A DNA stretch of 64,000 nt from Ascarosepion bandense (lineage: Eukaryota; Mollusca; Cephalopoda; Sepiida; Sepiidae), in contig JBBBDQ010001287.1 of assembly GCA_037127315.1 (NCBI GenBank), positions 5,012,501 to 5,076,500 on the forward strand, read 5' to 3'. The notes below the pieces were generated by a model. It did no database searches. It was not told the origin of the DNA and saw only the letters and a program-made list of their open reading frames with translations. Made by a program: the position numbers and the translations under genes. Below are positions 9,368-18,839 of this stretch, piece after piece (within the stretch, counting starts at the first letter, position 1; the number at the start of each line of letters is the position of its first letter).

Positions 9368-9522
9368 TGCTGGGGATGATAGGGAAGATAGAAAAACATG
9401 AAATGGAGTCATAACAACACGCCACGACCTGCCTTCGGTCTCCCCGCAGACTTGGTTGGTAGTGAGACCAAAGCAGAAATCGAAATATGATGAAAAATGA
9501 CATAATAATAATAATAAAAGCA

Positions 9523-10003
9523 ATAGTAATAAAATATCTATGCTAGTACTAATGATAAAAAAGAAATGTGGGGGTATATAGTCTTTAACGAAAAATTCTA
9601 CATTTTTCCCAAAATCAAATATTTAATTTCAATTTCGATCTTATTATGTGATCCTATACCTATTTTTATGTCTACATTTAAAAATCATTTTATTTCTCTG
9701 GTTTTAAAGTTCATTAGGATTTTTATATTTAATTATCGCTATTTTCTCCTCCTAGCATAGGTTACATCTTTCCCTGAAGTTGTTGGAAGTATTAGTATGT
9801 TTGATGATACTTCATTTAATCTGTGGGGTGAACCCTTCGTTCTTTAATTCCCAGTAGTGTTAAGATAGCTATATTTGGTGTTTCAATAGCCAACTTTAAT
9901 TCTTAATTATAATACTCTGTTAAATTTACGAATAAATTTTAAAATTTTCTCTTTGGACTTAACCTCCAGTGGAATTCACCTTATCAAATACCAAGAATTC
10001 TAC

Positions 10004-10004
<1 letters not shown>
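9523..10004. other. Unassigned AT-rich sequence
   Basis: I see no repeat or credible gene. A 64-codon open frame at 9566-9760 is rich in Ile/Phe, as expected from AT-rich DNA. Confidence 0.5.
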
Positions 10005-10069
<65 letters not shown>

Positions 10070-10190
10070 AAGAAAGAAAGAGAGAGAGATAGAAATGAAG
10101 AGAAAGAGCGAGGAAGACAGAGAAAAGAAAAGAGAAGAGATTAAAATTTATGGATAGATAGATCGGGACAGACTGATATAGATAGACTGC

Positions 10191-10232
<42 letters not shown>
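10005..10232. repeat. (TA)n, (GA)n, (GAAA)n and (TA)n microsatellites
   Basis: TA (about 10007-10035) passes into GA and GAAA runs (10036-10090). Purine-rich sequence to about 10140 and some GATA units follow, and a second TA run lies at 10193-10232. Confidence 0.95.
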
Positions 10233-10234
<2 letters not shown>

Positions 10235-10332
10235 TAAACATATAATGTTAAATATAAAAGACAATGAATGTCTATTATGTTTAATCTTGAGCCGTTCTAA
10301 ACATCGTAATTTGGCTTTAATTTCAGGTGAAA

Positions 10333-10384
10333 ATATAAACACACACATGTATATATATATATATATACATGTGTGTGTTTATAT
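10333..10384. repeat. Perfect 52-bp palindrome
   Basis: Arms ATATAAACACACACATGT (10333-10350) and the exact complement (10367-10384) flank 16 bp of alternating AT. The palindrome is built from (CA)n, (TA)n and (TG)n. Confidence 0.9.
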
Positions 10385-10387
10385 TGA

Positions 10388-10391
10388 TATA

Positions 10392-10447
<56 letters not shown>
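10388..10447. repeat. (TA)n then (TG)n microsatellite
   Basis: TA dinucleotides switch to about 18 TG units. Confidence 0.95.
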
Positions 10448-10448
<1 letters not shown>

Positions 10449-11311
10449 TATTTGAGAAGTAATCTTTTATTTAAATTTGTGTTGTTAAAAGTGGCCAACA
10501 TGCAATCTATTTATCTAATATACATTACGCTCTCATTACGATTGAGCGCTCTACAGAGGAAAATTTGAAAACAAAAAAAGTTACTTCTTCGGCCATATAT
10601 GCATAACTCTTCAGAAATGAATTGAGTTTTTTCGGTGACTGCCGTGTGTATACGCGCTCATATATAACACGCTATATAACATTATATAACACGCTATAAC
10701 ACGTCTGATTCCATGTTCTTATTGTTTAGGGATTAGCGACTCTGACTGACACTAAATCGGTTGACTTTCGATCCCGGCCGGAGGCAAGTGGATGTCTAGC
10801 CAGACTGATGAGCTGTGATACAGCAAATCAGGCTTGTATGTGGATGACGAATATCTAATATTGTCAAAACAGATTTGCGAAAACTGATTTTAGTGTTCGT
10901 AGTTCCCGCTTTCGGGGAAACGTTTCTCTATTGTTTTCCGTTTGAAGACATATCGCCCTAACTGTAGCCTTTAGCAAGCTGAGTATTTCATTGAAACCGA
11001 TTGCAAGATATCACTTCTCACCTTAAACTTGATTGATTCTTAAAAATACAAGACTAATGATTTAAGTAAGTAAATATTAAATTTATCTTTTATTTCTTTC
11101 AGTATCTGCTTTTCGAGAGAATTTATCCATACATATGCATCAAATAAATGCTATATTTTATGCTTGTTTTGAATCTTTTCATTTTCTTTTTTTTTCTTTC
11201 AAAAAACAGATGGATTAACATTCAGAAGTCGCTTAGTATTTTTTTTAGTTTCTTTTAAATTTTTTATTTAATTTTGCTAACTGACATTTTTATTCCCTTA
11301 TTTCTTAGCAT
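10448..11311. other. Unassigned sequence
   Basis: No gene found. Short direct repeats of ATATAACACGCTATA lie at about 10661-10700. A GC-richer patch at 10730-10860 with a TTCGATCCCGGCC motif hints at a decayed tRNA-like promoter box, but no A box at the right distance could be assigned confidently. Confidence 0.4.
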
Positions 11312-11910
11312 AGATCTAGGCTCCAAATGAGAATATGTGATGTGATGGGTCCCGACTTGGAAGCTCGACTCCAGCCAGTTTCTCAACCGGCGGAATGTGG
11401 TTTGCCTCTGTCTATTCTGAAAATATATTCATGGCTCCTCTTCCGACGAACTTAAGTCATTGATGCCTCCGCCACAAGTATTTACTCGTGCAACCAGACT
11501 GACAACAAGGTCCCACCCATTTACAGTTAGATCAACCAAATGCAGCTGTCAATTCTACTCCATCAGCTTCTTTTCTCGCACTTCCAGCCTGTGAGACTCC
11601 GTTCCATATACTCGCTTTCCTGTTGGCTACAACCTCCAGAAATTTAAATGCAATGTCAATACTCATCTTTTATCCACTTGACTCCAGTCATTTTACATCA
11701 CACCGTATATCTTGTTCTTTGCTTTTCTCTCTACCTTCGCAACTGTCTTCACTCCTTTGTTTCCATCGGTCTCTTGCCCTTTCTCTGACACACCCTGTAA
11801 CTAGTTCATCTTTCTCTTCACTCTTCTCCTAAACTTTTACTCTAATAGACATCCTGCGCATTACTGGCGGTGCTGCTATGTTTGGGTTGAAACAATAAAA
11901 AGAAACGATT
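11312..11910 (+). pseudogene. 3' fragment of a related APE-type LINE
   Basis: The translated order matches the C-terminal end of the minus-strand LINE at 1580-2836: LQMRICDVMGPDLEARLQ corresponds to IQRRICNVIDTDLADRLQ, then GSSSDELKSLMPP to GFCSDELKSLVPP, then TRLTTRSHPFTV to TRLATRSHTFTV, and finally YNLQKFKCNVNTHLLST to YNLQEFKCKVNRHLLTH. These pieces are spread over more than one frame with in-frame stops. The copy is on the opposite strand to the other two and is 5' truncated at about 11312. The CT-rich sequence to about 11830 and the ACTGGCGGTGCTGCTATGTT stretch are probably its 3' untranslated region. Confidence 0.8.
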
Positions 11911-12039
11911 ATAAAAAATATACAGGAGGTGTTTCTTGTTTTGTTAATTTTTACACCCTCGCACATTGCGTTAACAGACGGCGCTCAAAAAATGCAATAA
12001 GATAATTCATAAAGATAATTAATAAAAAAGATAAGTAAT

Positions 12040-13690
12040 ACGAAAAAATAATATAAGTAATATAAAATATAAAATAATAAAATAATATATAAAATAAAAA
12101 ATAAAATAATAAAATGATATATTATATAATATAAATTATAAAATAATAAAATAATATGTAAAATAAAATATAAAATAAAATAATATATAAAATAAAATAT
12201 AAAATAATAAAATAATAAAAAAAAAATAATAAATTAATACATAATATAATATAAAATATAAAATAATAAAATAATAAAATGATATATTATATAATATAAA
12301 TTATAAAATAATAAAATAATATGTAAAATGAAATATAAAATAAAAAAATAATATGTAAAATAAAATATAAAATAAAAACTAATATAATATATAATATAAA
12401 ACATAAAATAATAAAATAATATATAAAATAAAATAAAAAATAATAAATTAATATATAATATAATATAAAGTATAAAATACTAAAATTATGTGGAAAATGA
12501 ACTATAAAATAATAAAATAATATACAAAATAAAATATAAAACAATAAAATAATATAATATATAATCTAAAATATAAAATATAAAATAATATAGTAGTAGG
12601 TAAAATAAAATATAAAATACTAAAATAATATGTAAAATAAAATATAAAATAATAAAATAATATATAATATAAAATATAAAATAATAAAATAATATATAAA
12701 ATAAAATATAAAATAATAAAATAATATATAATATAAAATATAAAATAATAGAATAATTTGTGAAATGAAATATAAAATATTAAAATAATATATAAAATAA
12801 AATATAAAATAATAAAATTATATAATATATCATATAAAATATTAAATAATAAAATAATATGTAAAATAAATTTAAAATAATAAAATAATATATAGAATAA
12901 AATATAAAATAATAAAATAATATAATATATCATATAAAATATAAAATAATAACATAATATATAAAATAAAATATAAAATAATAAAATAGTATATAATATA
13001 AAATATAAAATAAAAGAATAATATATAAAATGAAATATAAAATAATAAAATAATATATAAAATAAAATATAACATAATGAAATAATATATAAAATAAAAT
13101 ATAAAATAATAAAATAAAATATAAAATAAAATATAAAACAATAAAATAATATATAAAATAAAATATGAAATAATAAAATAATATATAATATAAAATATAA
13201 AACAATAAAATAATATATAATATAAAATATAAAATAATAAAATAATATGTAAAATGTAATATAAAATAATAAAATAATATATAAAATAAAATATTAAATA
13301 TTAAATAATATATAATATAAAATATAAAATAATAAAATAATACATGATGCAAAATATAGAATAATAAAATAATATAATATAATATATAAAATATAAAATA
13401 TAAAATAATAAAATAATATGTAAGACAAACTATAAAATAATAAAATAATATGTAAAATAAAATATAAATTAATAAAATAATATAACATATAATATGAAAT
13501 ATGAAATAATAAAATAATATATAAAATAAAATATAAAATAAGGAAATAATATATTAAATAAAATATAAAATAATAAAATAATATAATATATAATATAAAA
13601 GATAAGATATAAAATAATAAAATAATATATAGAATAAAATATAAAATATTAAAATAATATAAAATATAATATAAGTAATATACAAGATAA
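12040..13690. repeat. AT-only minisatellite, unit about 32-35 bp
   Basis: About 1.65 kb is built from AATAAAATAATATATAAAAT plus AAAATATAAAAT-type blocks, with period drifting around 32-35 bp and almost no G or C. The minus strand lacks stop codons over long stretches and gives overlapping frames composed of Tyr, Phe, Ile and Leu. These are by-products of composition. Confidence 0.9.
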
Positions 13691-13900
13691 GAAATAAAAA
13701 AGTAATTCATGAAAGATAAGCCAGAAAAAAAACACAAAATGTTTTGAGCTTTAAATGAATTCGAATGAGATAGTTTTATTTGCGCGCCGTTTTTAACCAT
13801 TGAGTGATTGAGTGTTGAATATGTAGTGAACAAAAGAAGATCTAGATTTAAAAATTCAAATACTAAACACTGACTCATTGATTTTGTTAGAAATTAAAAA

Positions 13901-14335
13901 AGACTCGAATTTACAGATTTTGCTTTTTACACATGCTAAAGCGAACCCAAAGCAAAACTCGTGAAATTTCACACTTTCATGTGAAATGTTTTTCGACTAA
14001 TAGAAAACTATGAAACATTTAAAAACAAAATTCAAATGATCTTCAATTCCCAAAAACAAATATTTTACTGTCTTTTTCGAGAGCCGACGCGAAGTTTGTT
14101 CGCATTCCAATGAAAAGACTCGAATTTACAAACTTTGCTTAACATACACGCAAAAGCGAATCCAAAACCAAACTCGTGAAATTTCACACCTTTATGCGAA
14201 ATGTTTTTCGGCTAATAGAAATCTAGGAAATATTTAAAAACAAAATTCAAATGATCTTCAATTCTCAAAAACAAATTCTTTTACGGACCCTTTTCGCGAG
14301 CCGACGCGAAGTTTGTTTGGCGTCCATTGGAAAGG
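13901..14335 (+). repeat. Tandem duplication, 215-bp period
   Basis: Copy 1 starts at 13901 (AGACTCGAATTTACA) and copy 2 at 14116. Shared blocks include ACTCGTGAAATTTCACAC, AAACAAAATTCAAATGATCT and GAGCCGACGCGAAGTTTGTT. The copies differ by scattered substitutions and small indels. There is no coding signal. The origin is unknown. Confidence 0.85.
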
Positions 14336-14454
14336 TCCGAATCATATCCGGGAGTGAATTCCCAAATGACATTTTCAAGCCTAACAAACAGAATAAAAGA
14401 GGGCAAGTTCGCCTGTTATCAGGCATAAGGAGACGAACGTATTAACACGTCCCT

Positions 14455-14830
14455 TGACAAACGATCATTATTAATTTTTTCTCTTTCAACTTTTTTCTTT
14501 TTCACTTTTTCACCGGCCATAAAAAGGAAAGAAATACAGACTTCAAAACTATCCTGTTAATCTTTACATATACACAAGTTACCACTACGAATTCTTGATA
14601 CACTTAGCTACTTACTAACAATTTTCATTGAACGTTTAACTTCTACCAATTCCTGTTATTCTGTTCTATTAATAAATTTTTATTTAAAACATACAAAATG
14701 TTTTCTTTTATTCTTCCACAACTCCACCATCTGATAACCTTCTGATAATTCTGATAAAAACTTAAGTTGTGGGGATTGTCGGCTATGTTGTGAATTGCCC
14801 TTGTACCAGACATGGCTGGCCGTTTCGACA
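14455..14830 (+). repeat. Left arm of a diverged long inverted repeat
   Basis: Blocks here match, in reverse complement, blocks in 16260-16600: CCGGCCATAAAAAGGAAAG against CCTTTTTTATGGCCGG (16541-16558), and CAAAATGTTTTCTTTTATTC plus AACTTAAGTTGTGGGGA against their complements at about 16285-16345. The arms have lost many bases relative to each other. The enclosed 1.4 kb holds the GATA arrays. Confidence 0.65.
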
Positions 14831-14939
14831 ACTGCTACACTGGTGAACCCCTCCTACCACAACAAATATACATTTTCCTATATTGGTTGCACTGTTATCA
14901 CAAAAGAAACAGAGAGAGATTAAAATCTATGGTTCGGGA

Positions 14940-14940
14940 C

Positions 14941-14985
<45 letters not shown>

Positions 14986-14997
14986 TGAACAACCTAT

Positions 14998-15045
<48 letters not shown>

Positions 15046-15061
15046 TATATGAACAGACTAG

Positions 15062-15113
<52 letters not shown>

Positions 15114-15232
15114 TTAAAAATGAGATAGATAGATATAAACAAAATAAGATGGATAGATTGATATCAAAACGAAGAGAGAGAGAGAGAGAGAGAGTTAGAT
15201 ATTAACCGAATTAAATAGATATTAAAACTATG

Positions 15233-15273
<41 letters not shown>

Positions 15274-15382
15274 TTAAAAATGAGATAGATAGATATAAAC
15301 AAAATAAGATGGATAGATTGATATCAAAATAAAGAGAGAGAGAGTTAGATATTAACCGAATGAAATAGTTATTAAAACTATG

Positions 15383-15435
<53 letters not shown>

Positions 15436-15448
15436 TGAATGAATTGAC

Positions 15449-15506
<58 letters not shown>
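14940..15506 (+). repeat. (GATA)n arrays with a longer interspersed unit
   Basis: Several long GATA runs are separated by non-repeat blocks. One block, with ATAAACAAAATAAGATGGAT, (GA)n and TTAGATATTAACCGAAT, occurs twice (about 15113-15240 and 15275-15385), so the arrays have been duplicated as a larger unit. Confidence 0.95.
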
Positions 15507-16083
15507 CTATGGCAGTGTTCCTGGTGGACTTTACATTCTATATTGACCTCTGCCTGGAGATTTGTTATTTTCTGAACATGCTTACATTAATATATCACAA
15601 ATGTTCGCTATCCCGTGTCATGTTTTGTTGTATCTCTGTGTCCAGTACATTGAATTGAACAAATATCGAATTGCAGTCTGCAGAATTGCAGACGCACATT
15701 AGCACCATTCTGCCTTCAAATTACAACTTAAAAAAACATAGATTTTTGAAAAATGTGTTCAAACATCCAACCTTGGTAAGAATTCGTAAACTGAAAAATG
15801 AATTGCTTCAACCTCTATATACCGTATTATAATTCTGTTTGTTTCTTCCTTATTTAGCACGACCGTTACGTCCTGTCAGCACCTCGTAAATAGACTATTC
15901 CGTTTTGATCGCGCGTAAAGAGGTAAAAGACAATATGGAAGACGCCGTTTGCTTTAAGCGGAATTTAGAAATAAACAAATAAATATTTAACTTTTCTTGC
16001 TAGTACCTCATAAATAATGGACTATTCTGATTTCGTCGCATGGAAAGGAGGAAAAATTAATCAGAAACGCTAATTGGTTTCAG

Positions 16084-16084
<1 letters not shown>
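15507..16084. other. Unassigned sequence
   Basis: No gene found. Two loosely similar segments near 15874 and 16000 (GTCAGCACCTCGTAAATAGA and GCTAGTACCTCATAAATAAT) suggest an old direct duplication about 126 bp apart. Confidence 0.4.
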
Positions 16085-16126
<42 letters not shown>

Positions 16127-16128
16127 AA
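16085..16128 (+). repeat. (GAAA)n microsatellite
   Basis: About 11 GAAA units. Confidence 0.95.
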
Positions 16129-16259
16129 AATGATATAGATGTATTATATTTAAAATTTGAATGTACGTGTCTACAGATTCGGTTTGTAATGGAAAAAGTC
16201 AGTTTCAAATCTTTTCATTGTGTCCCCTTACTTCTTAAATTTGTAGAGGCCTCGGTTAT

Positions 16260-16600
16260 GTTTATCAAATTGGCCTTGTGCCATACACAACCGAAGTCCC
16301 CACAATTTAAGGTATCAGAAGGTTGAAAGAATAAAAATGTTTTGTTTGTAAAATAAATGAAATTGTATTAATGGAACAGAATTACATCCATTAGAAAGAA
16401 GTGAAATTCTTAACTATGTAAATATTCAAAGAGAAAGTTTAGTACGAAGTTAAAGAAATCAAGTTTTCGTTGTATTAAGTAGAAGGTCATATTATGTGCA
16501 TGCAAAGATAAACAGGATAGTAATAAAATCGGTGTTCCTTTCCTTTTTTATGGCCGGCGAGAAAGTGAAAACGAAGGTGAAGCAATAAAAGAAAATGGTA
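16260..16600 (-). repeat. Right arm of the diverged long inverted repeat
   Basis: Complementary to 14455-14830. The end nearest the centre contains CCCCACAATTTAAGG and the outer end TTTTTTATGGCCGGCGAGAAA. Confidence 0.65.
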
Positions 16601-17130
16601 CTTTTTAGTTAATTTTTAGGAGTCAGTTGAAGTATTTTGTTGTTGCTGCTGTTGTTGTTGTTGTCGTCATCTTCTTGGGTGCGAGAATAGTGATGATGAA
16701 AAAGAAAAATAGGAAGGAGAGGAAGAACGAGCGTATGTCGACGAAACATGTCAGGTTCGGCGTCTTGAAATCATTTCCTTACTTGGTGGTGATGATGTTC
16801 TAATTAGATCCCCGCACCCATCGGACCGTATTTAGCCGATATAAGACGTGGATAAGTAGTGAAATTTAGTCACGTGATCTGATACGACCACAAACACATT
16901 TTTTTTTTAAGTTTTAAGAAAATTTTAACAGGGGTCATATTTCAGTTTGCTATTTCCTGTCCAATCGGAGTTCAGAATCTTAATTTTCACACCAGCTTGT
17001 GAAATTTGCCTTTGTATGTTTTTATTTGTTTATTTATTTATTTATTTATTTTTCAAAATGTTTTCAGTCATTCTGATCTAATTTTTTGGGGGTTTGTAAT
17101 TCTTTTTTTGTTTTCGTTATTTGTTGATGC
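16601..17130. other. Unassigned sequence with short (TTG)n and (TTTA)n runs
   Basis: TTG/CTG triplets lie at about 16638-16665 and TTTA units at about 17025-17050. I see no gene. Confidence 0.5.
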
Positions 17131-17415
17131 GTTGTGGTGCATTAGATATCGGCTTAGATCGAGAAATCGGGGAGCCGAGTTCGAATTCCAGCTGAATTCA
17201 TTGCATTCACTTACGAAAGGTATTAATCCGTCTATTCCTTTCAGTTATGGGTTAAATGACAGGACAGATTCGGTTCTATAGCCTTGGTCGGCAACCAGTC
17301 TACCGCAGAAAACAATGACAACCTACTGCGAGATAATATTCTGCCCAGTCAGTCATGTCTCTTTCGAGACATGATCGCCCAAAGCGTGTATCACGTATGG
17401 CGCTTAACTGACTGA
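17131..17415 (+). mobile_element. tRNA-derived SINE, copy 1
   Basis: The same sequence family as the copy at 17656-17958. The head carries a tRNA-like A box (TGGTGCATTAG) and a B box (GAGTTCGAATTCC), which are internal RNA polymerase III promoter elements. The body contains GATTCGGTTCTATAGCCTTG and TCTCTTTCGAGACATGATCG, and the end is a CTGACTGA tail. It lacks a 25-bp piece (GCTCAAATATCC region) found in copy 2. No clear target-site duplication is visible. An open frame across it is fortuitous. Confidence 0.8.
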
Positions 17416-17644
17416 TTTATATGAATGACATAGGATTTGTATCCTATAAATTAATATATCATCGTTATTACAATATTTTCTTCAGGTTGTTAAGCTCAGA
17501 GATTTAGCGATGCGATAGGAAAATTTCACCACAAGATTCAAATAGGTAAACTGTTATTTTCACGGGTATTTATAATGTCCCTTCAAGAAATGAACTCTCT
17601 ACAACCTCCCATCCATTTCAGTTCTTAGCAGTATTTACCATCTA

Positions 17645-17969
17645 ACCATTTATTCGTTGTGGTGCATTGGATATCGGCACGGAACGAGAAATCGAGGAGC
17701 CGAGTTCGAATTCCAGACGATTTCATTGCATTCACTTACGCTCAAATATCCTTGGGAAATGTATTAATCCGTCTATTCCTTCCAGTTATGGGTGAAATAA
17801 CAGTACAGATTCGGTTCTATAGCCTTGGTCAGCAACCAGTCTACCGCATAAAGCAATGGCAAACTTCTGCGGGATAATGTTCTGCCCAGTCAGTCATGTC
17901 TCTTTCGAGACATGATCGCCCAAGCGTGTATCACGTATGGCACTTAACTGACTGACTGACCATTTATTC
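17645..17969 (+). mobile_element. tRNA-derived SINE, copy 2, with 11-bp target-site duplication
   Basis: The element body is 17656-17958, flanked by perfect direct repeats ACCATTTATTC at 17645-17655 and 17959-17969. A box TGGTGCATTGG and B box GAGTTCGAATTCC sit at tRNA-like spacing in the head. The 3' end is an ACTGACTG repeat in place of poly(A). The length without the duplication is 303 bp. Cephalopods have known tRNA SINEs, but I did not match this one to a named family. Confidence 0.9.
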
Positions 17970-18069
17970 TAATCCCCTTATGCCATCCATTCTCTACAGT
18001 TAAATGAACAACTGCCTCTCACTGTTTGTCTTGCGTTGGTTATATCCATTGAATGTCAAATTATTCAAG
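17970..18069. other. Unassigned flank of the satellite array
   Basis: Unique-looking sequence between the SINE and the first recognisable satellite monomer. Confidence 0.5.
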
Positions 18070-18360
18070 GAAGACGGGACCACCTCTTGTGGGCAGGATG
18101 TTAGAGTGACAGAAAACACTGGGTACAGTGGATATGGATGAAAGGATAAAAGATGAACGGGAGTCAAGAAGATAGAAGATGGCAAATGACGTTGCTTACA
18201 GTGACTGAAAAGATTGGATACAGTGGATATGGATGAAATGAACGGGCGTCAAGAAGATAGAAGATGGCAAATGACGTTGCTTACAGTGACTGAAAAGATT
18301 GCGTACAGTGGATATGGATGAAAGGATAAAAGATGAACGGGAGTCAAGAAGATAGAAGAT
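18070..18360 (+). repeat. Left edge of the satellite array
   Basis: The first monomer is badly degenerate (GAAGACGGGACCACCTCTTG...GAGTGACAGAAAACACTGGG) and merges with the flank. Two long-type monomers, with GGATAAAAGATG at about 18146 and 18326, occur here before the pure 85-bp zone begins. Confidence 0.75.
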
Positions 18361-18839
18361 GGCAAATGACGTTGCTTACAGTGACTGAAAAGATTGGGTA
18401 CAGTGGATATGGATGAAATGAAGGGGAGTCAAGGAGATAGAAGATGGCAAATGACGTTGCTTACATTGACTGAAAAGACTGGATACAGTGGGTATGGATG
18501 AAATGAAGGGGAGTCAAGAAGATAGAAGATGGCAAATGACGTTGCTTACAGTGACTGAAAAGACTGGGTACAGTGGATATGGATGAAATGAAGGGGAGTC
18601 AAGAAGATAGAAGTTGGCAAATGACGTTGCTTACAGTGACTGAAAAGACTGGATACAGTGGATATGGATGAAATGAACGGGAGTCAAGAAGATAGAAGAT
18701 GGCAAATGACGTTGCTTACAGTGACTGAAAAGACTGGGTACAGTGGATATGCATGAAATGAACGGGAGTCAAGAAGATAGAAGATGGCAAATGACGTCGC
18801 TTACATTGACTGAAAAGACTGGGTACAGTGGATATGGAT

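Larger units (their letters stand above)
7630..9522 (+). mobile_element. 5'-truncated R2-type LINE with restriction-like endonuclease
   Basis: The element consists of the second half of the RT, a thumb/linker region, a CCHC knuckle, a PD-(D/E)XK-like endonuclease and a 3' untranslated region to about 9522 that ends in an ATA repeat. This order (RT, then CCHC, then nuclease at the C-terminus) is diagnostic of the R2/NeSL/Hero/CRE group rather than of APE-type LINEs. The 5' part (N-terminal fingers and first RT blocks) is missing, and the break coincides with an (AAT)n tract. One frameshift near 8570 interrupts the coding region. In the 3' part, GGTCTC (around 9438) and GAGACC (around 9466) could pair into a small hairpin. 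Confidence 0.85.

Noticed and set aside
8337..9399. Minus-strand open frames opposite the R2-type LINE
   Set aside because: They are antisense shadows of the RT and endonuclease coding region, hydrophobic only because of codon complementarity.
10730..10860. Possible tRNA-derived SINE (TTCGATCCCGGCC box)
   Set aside because: No A box at proper distance and no target-site duplication were found. The evidence is too weak to list as an element.
12287..13878. Long minus-strand open frames rich in Tyr, Phe, Ile and Leu that resemble multi-pass membrane proteins
   Set aside because: They lie in an AT-only minisatellite, overlap each other in several frames and have no motif. The lack of stops follows from composition.
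14643..14831. 62-codon minus-strand open frame
   Set aside because: It lies within a diverged inverted-repeat arm, has no homologous motif, and the equivalent frame is not kept in the other arm.
17006..17281. Open frames across the two SINE copies (17006-17281 and 17659-17877)
   Set aside because: They coincide with the tRNA-derived head and body of SINEs, are not conserved between the copies and have no known domain.
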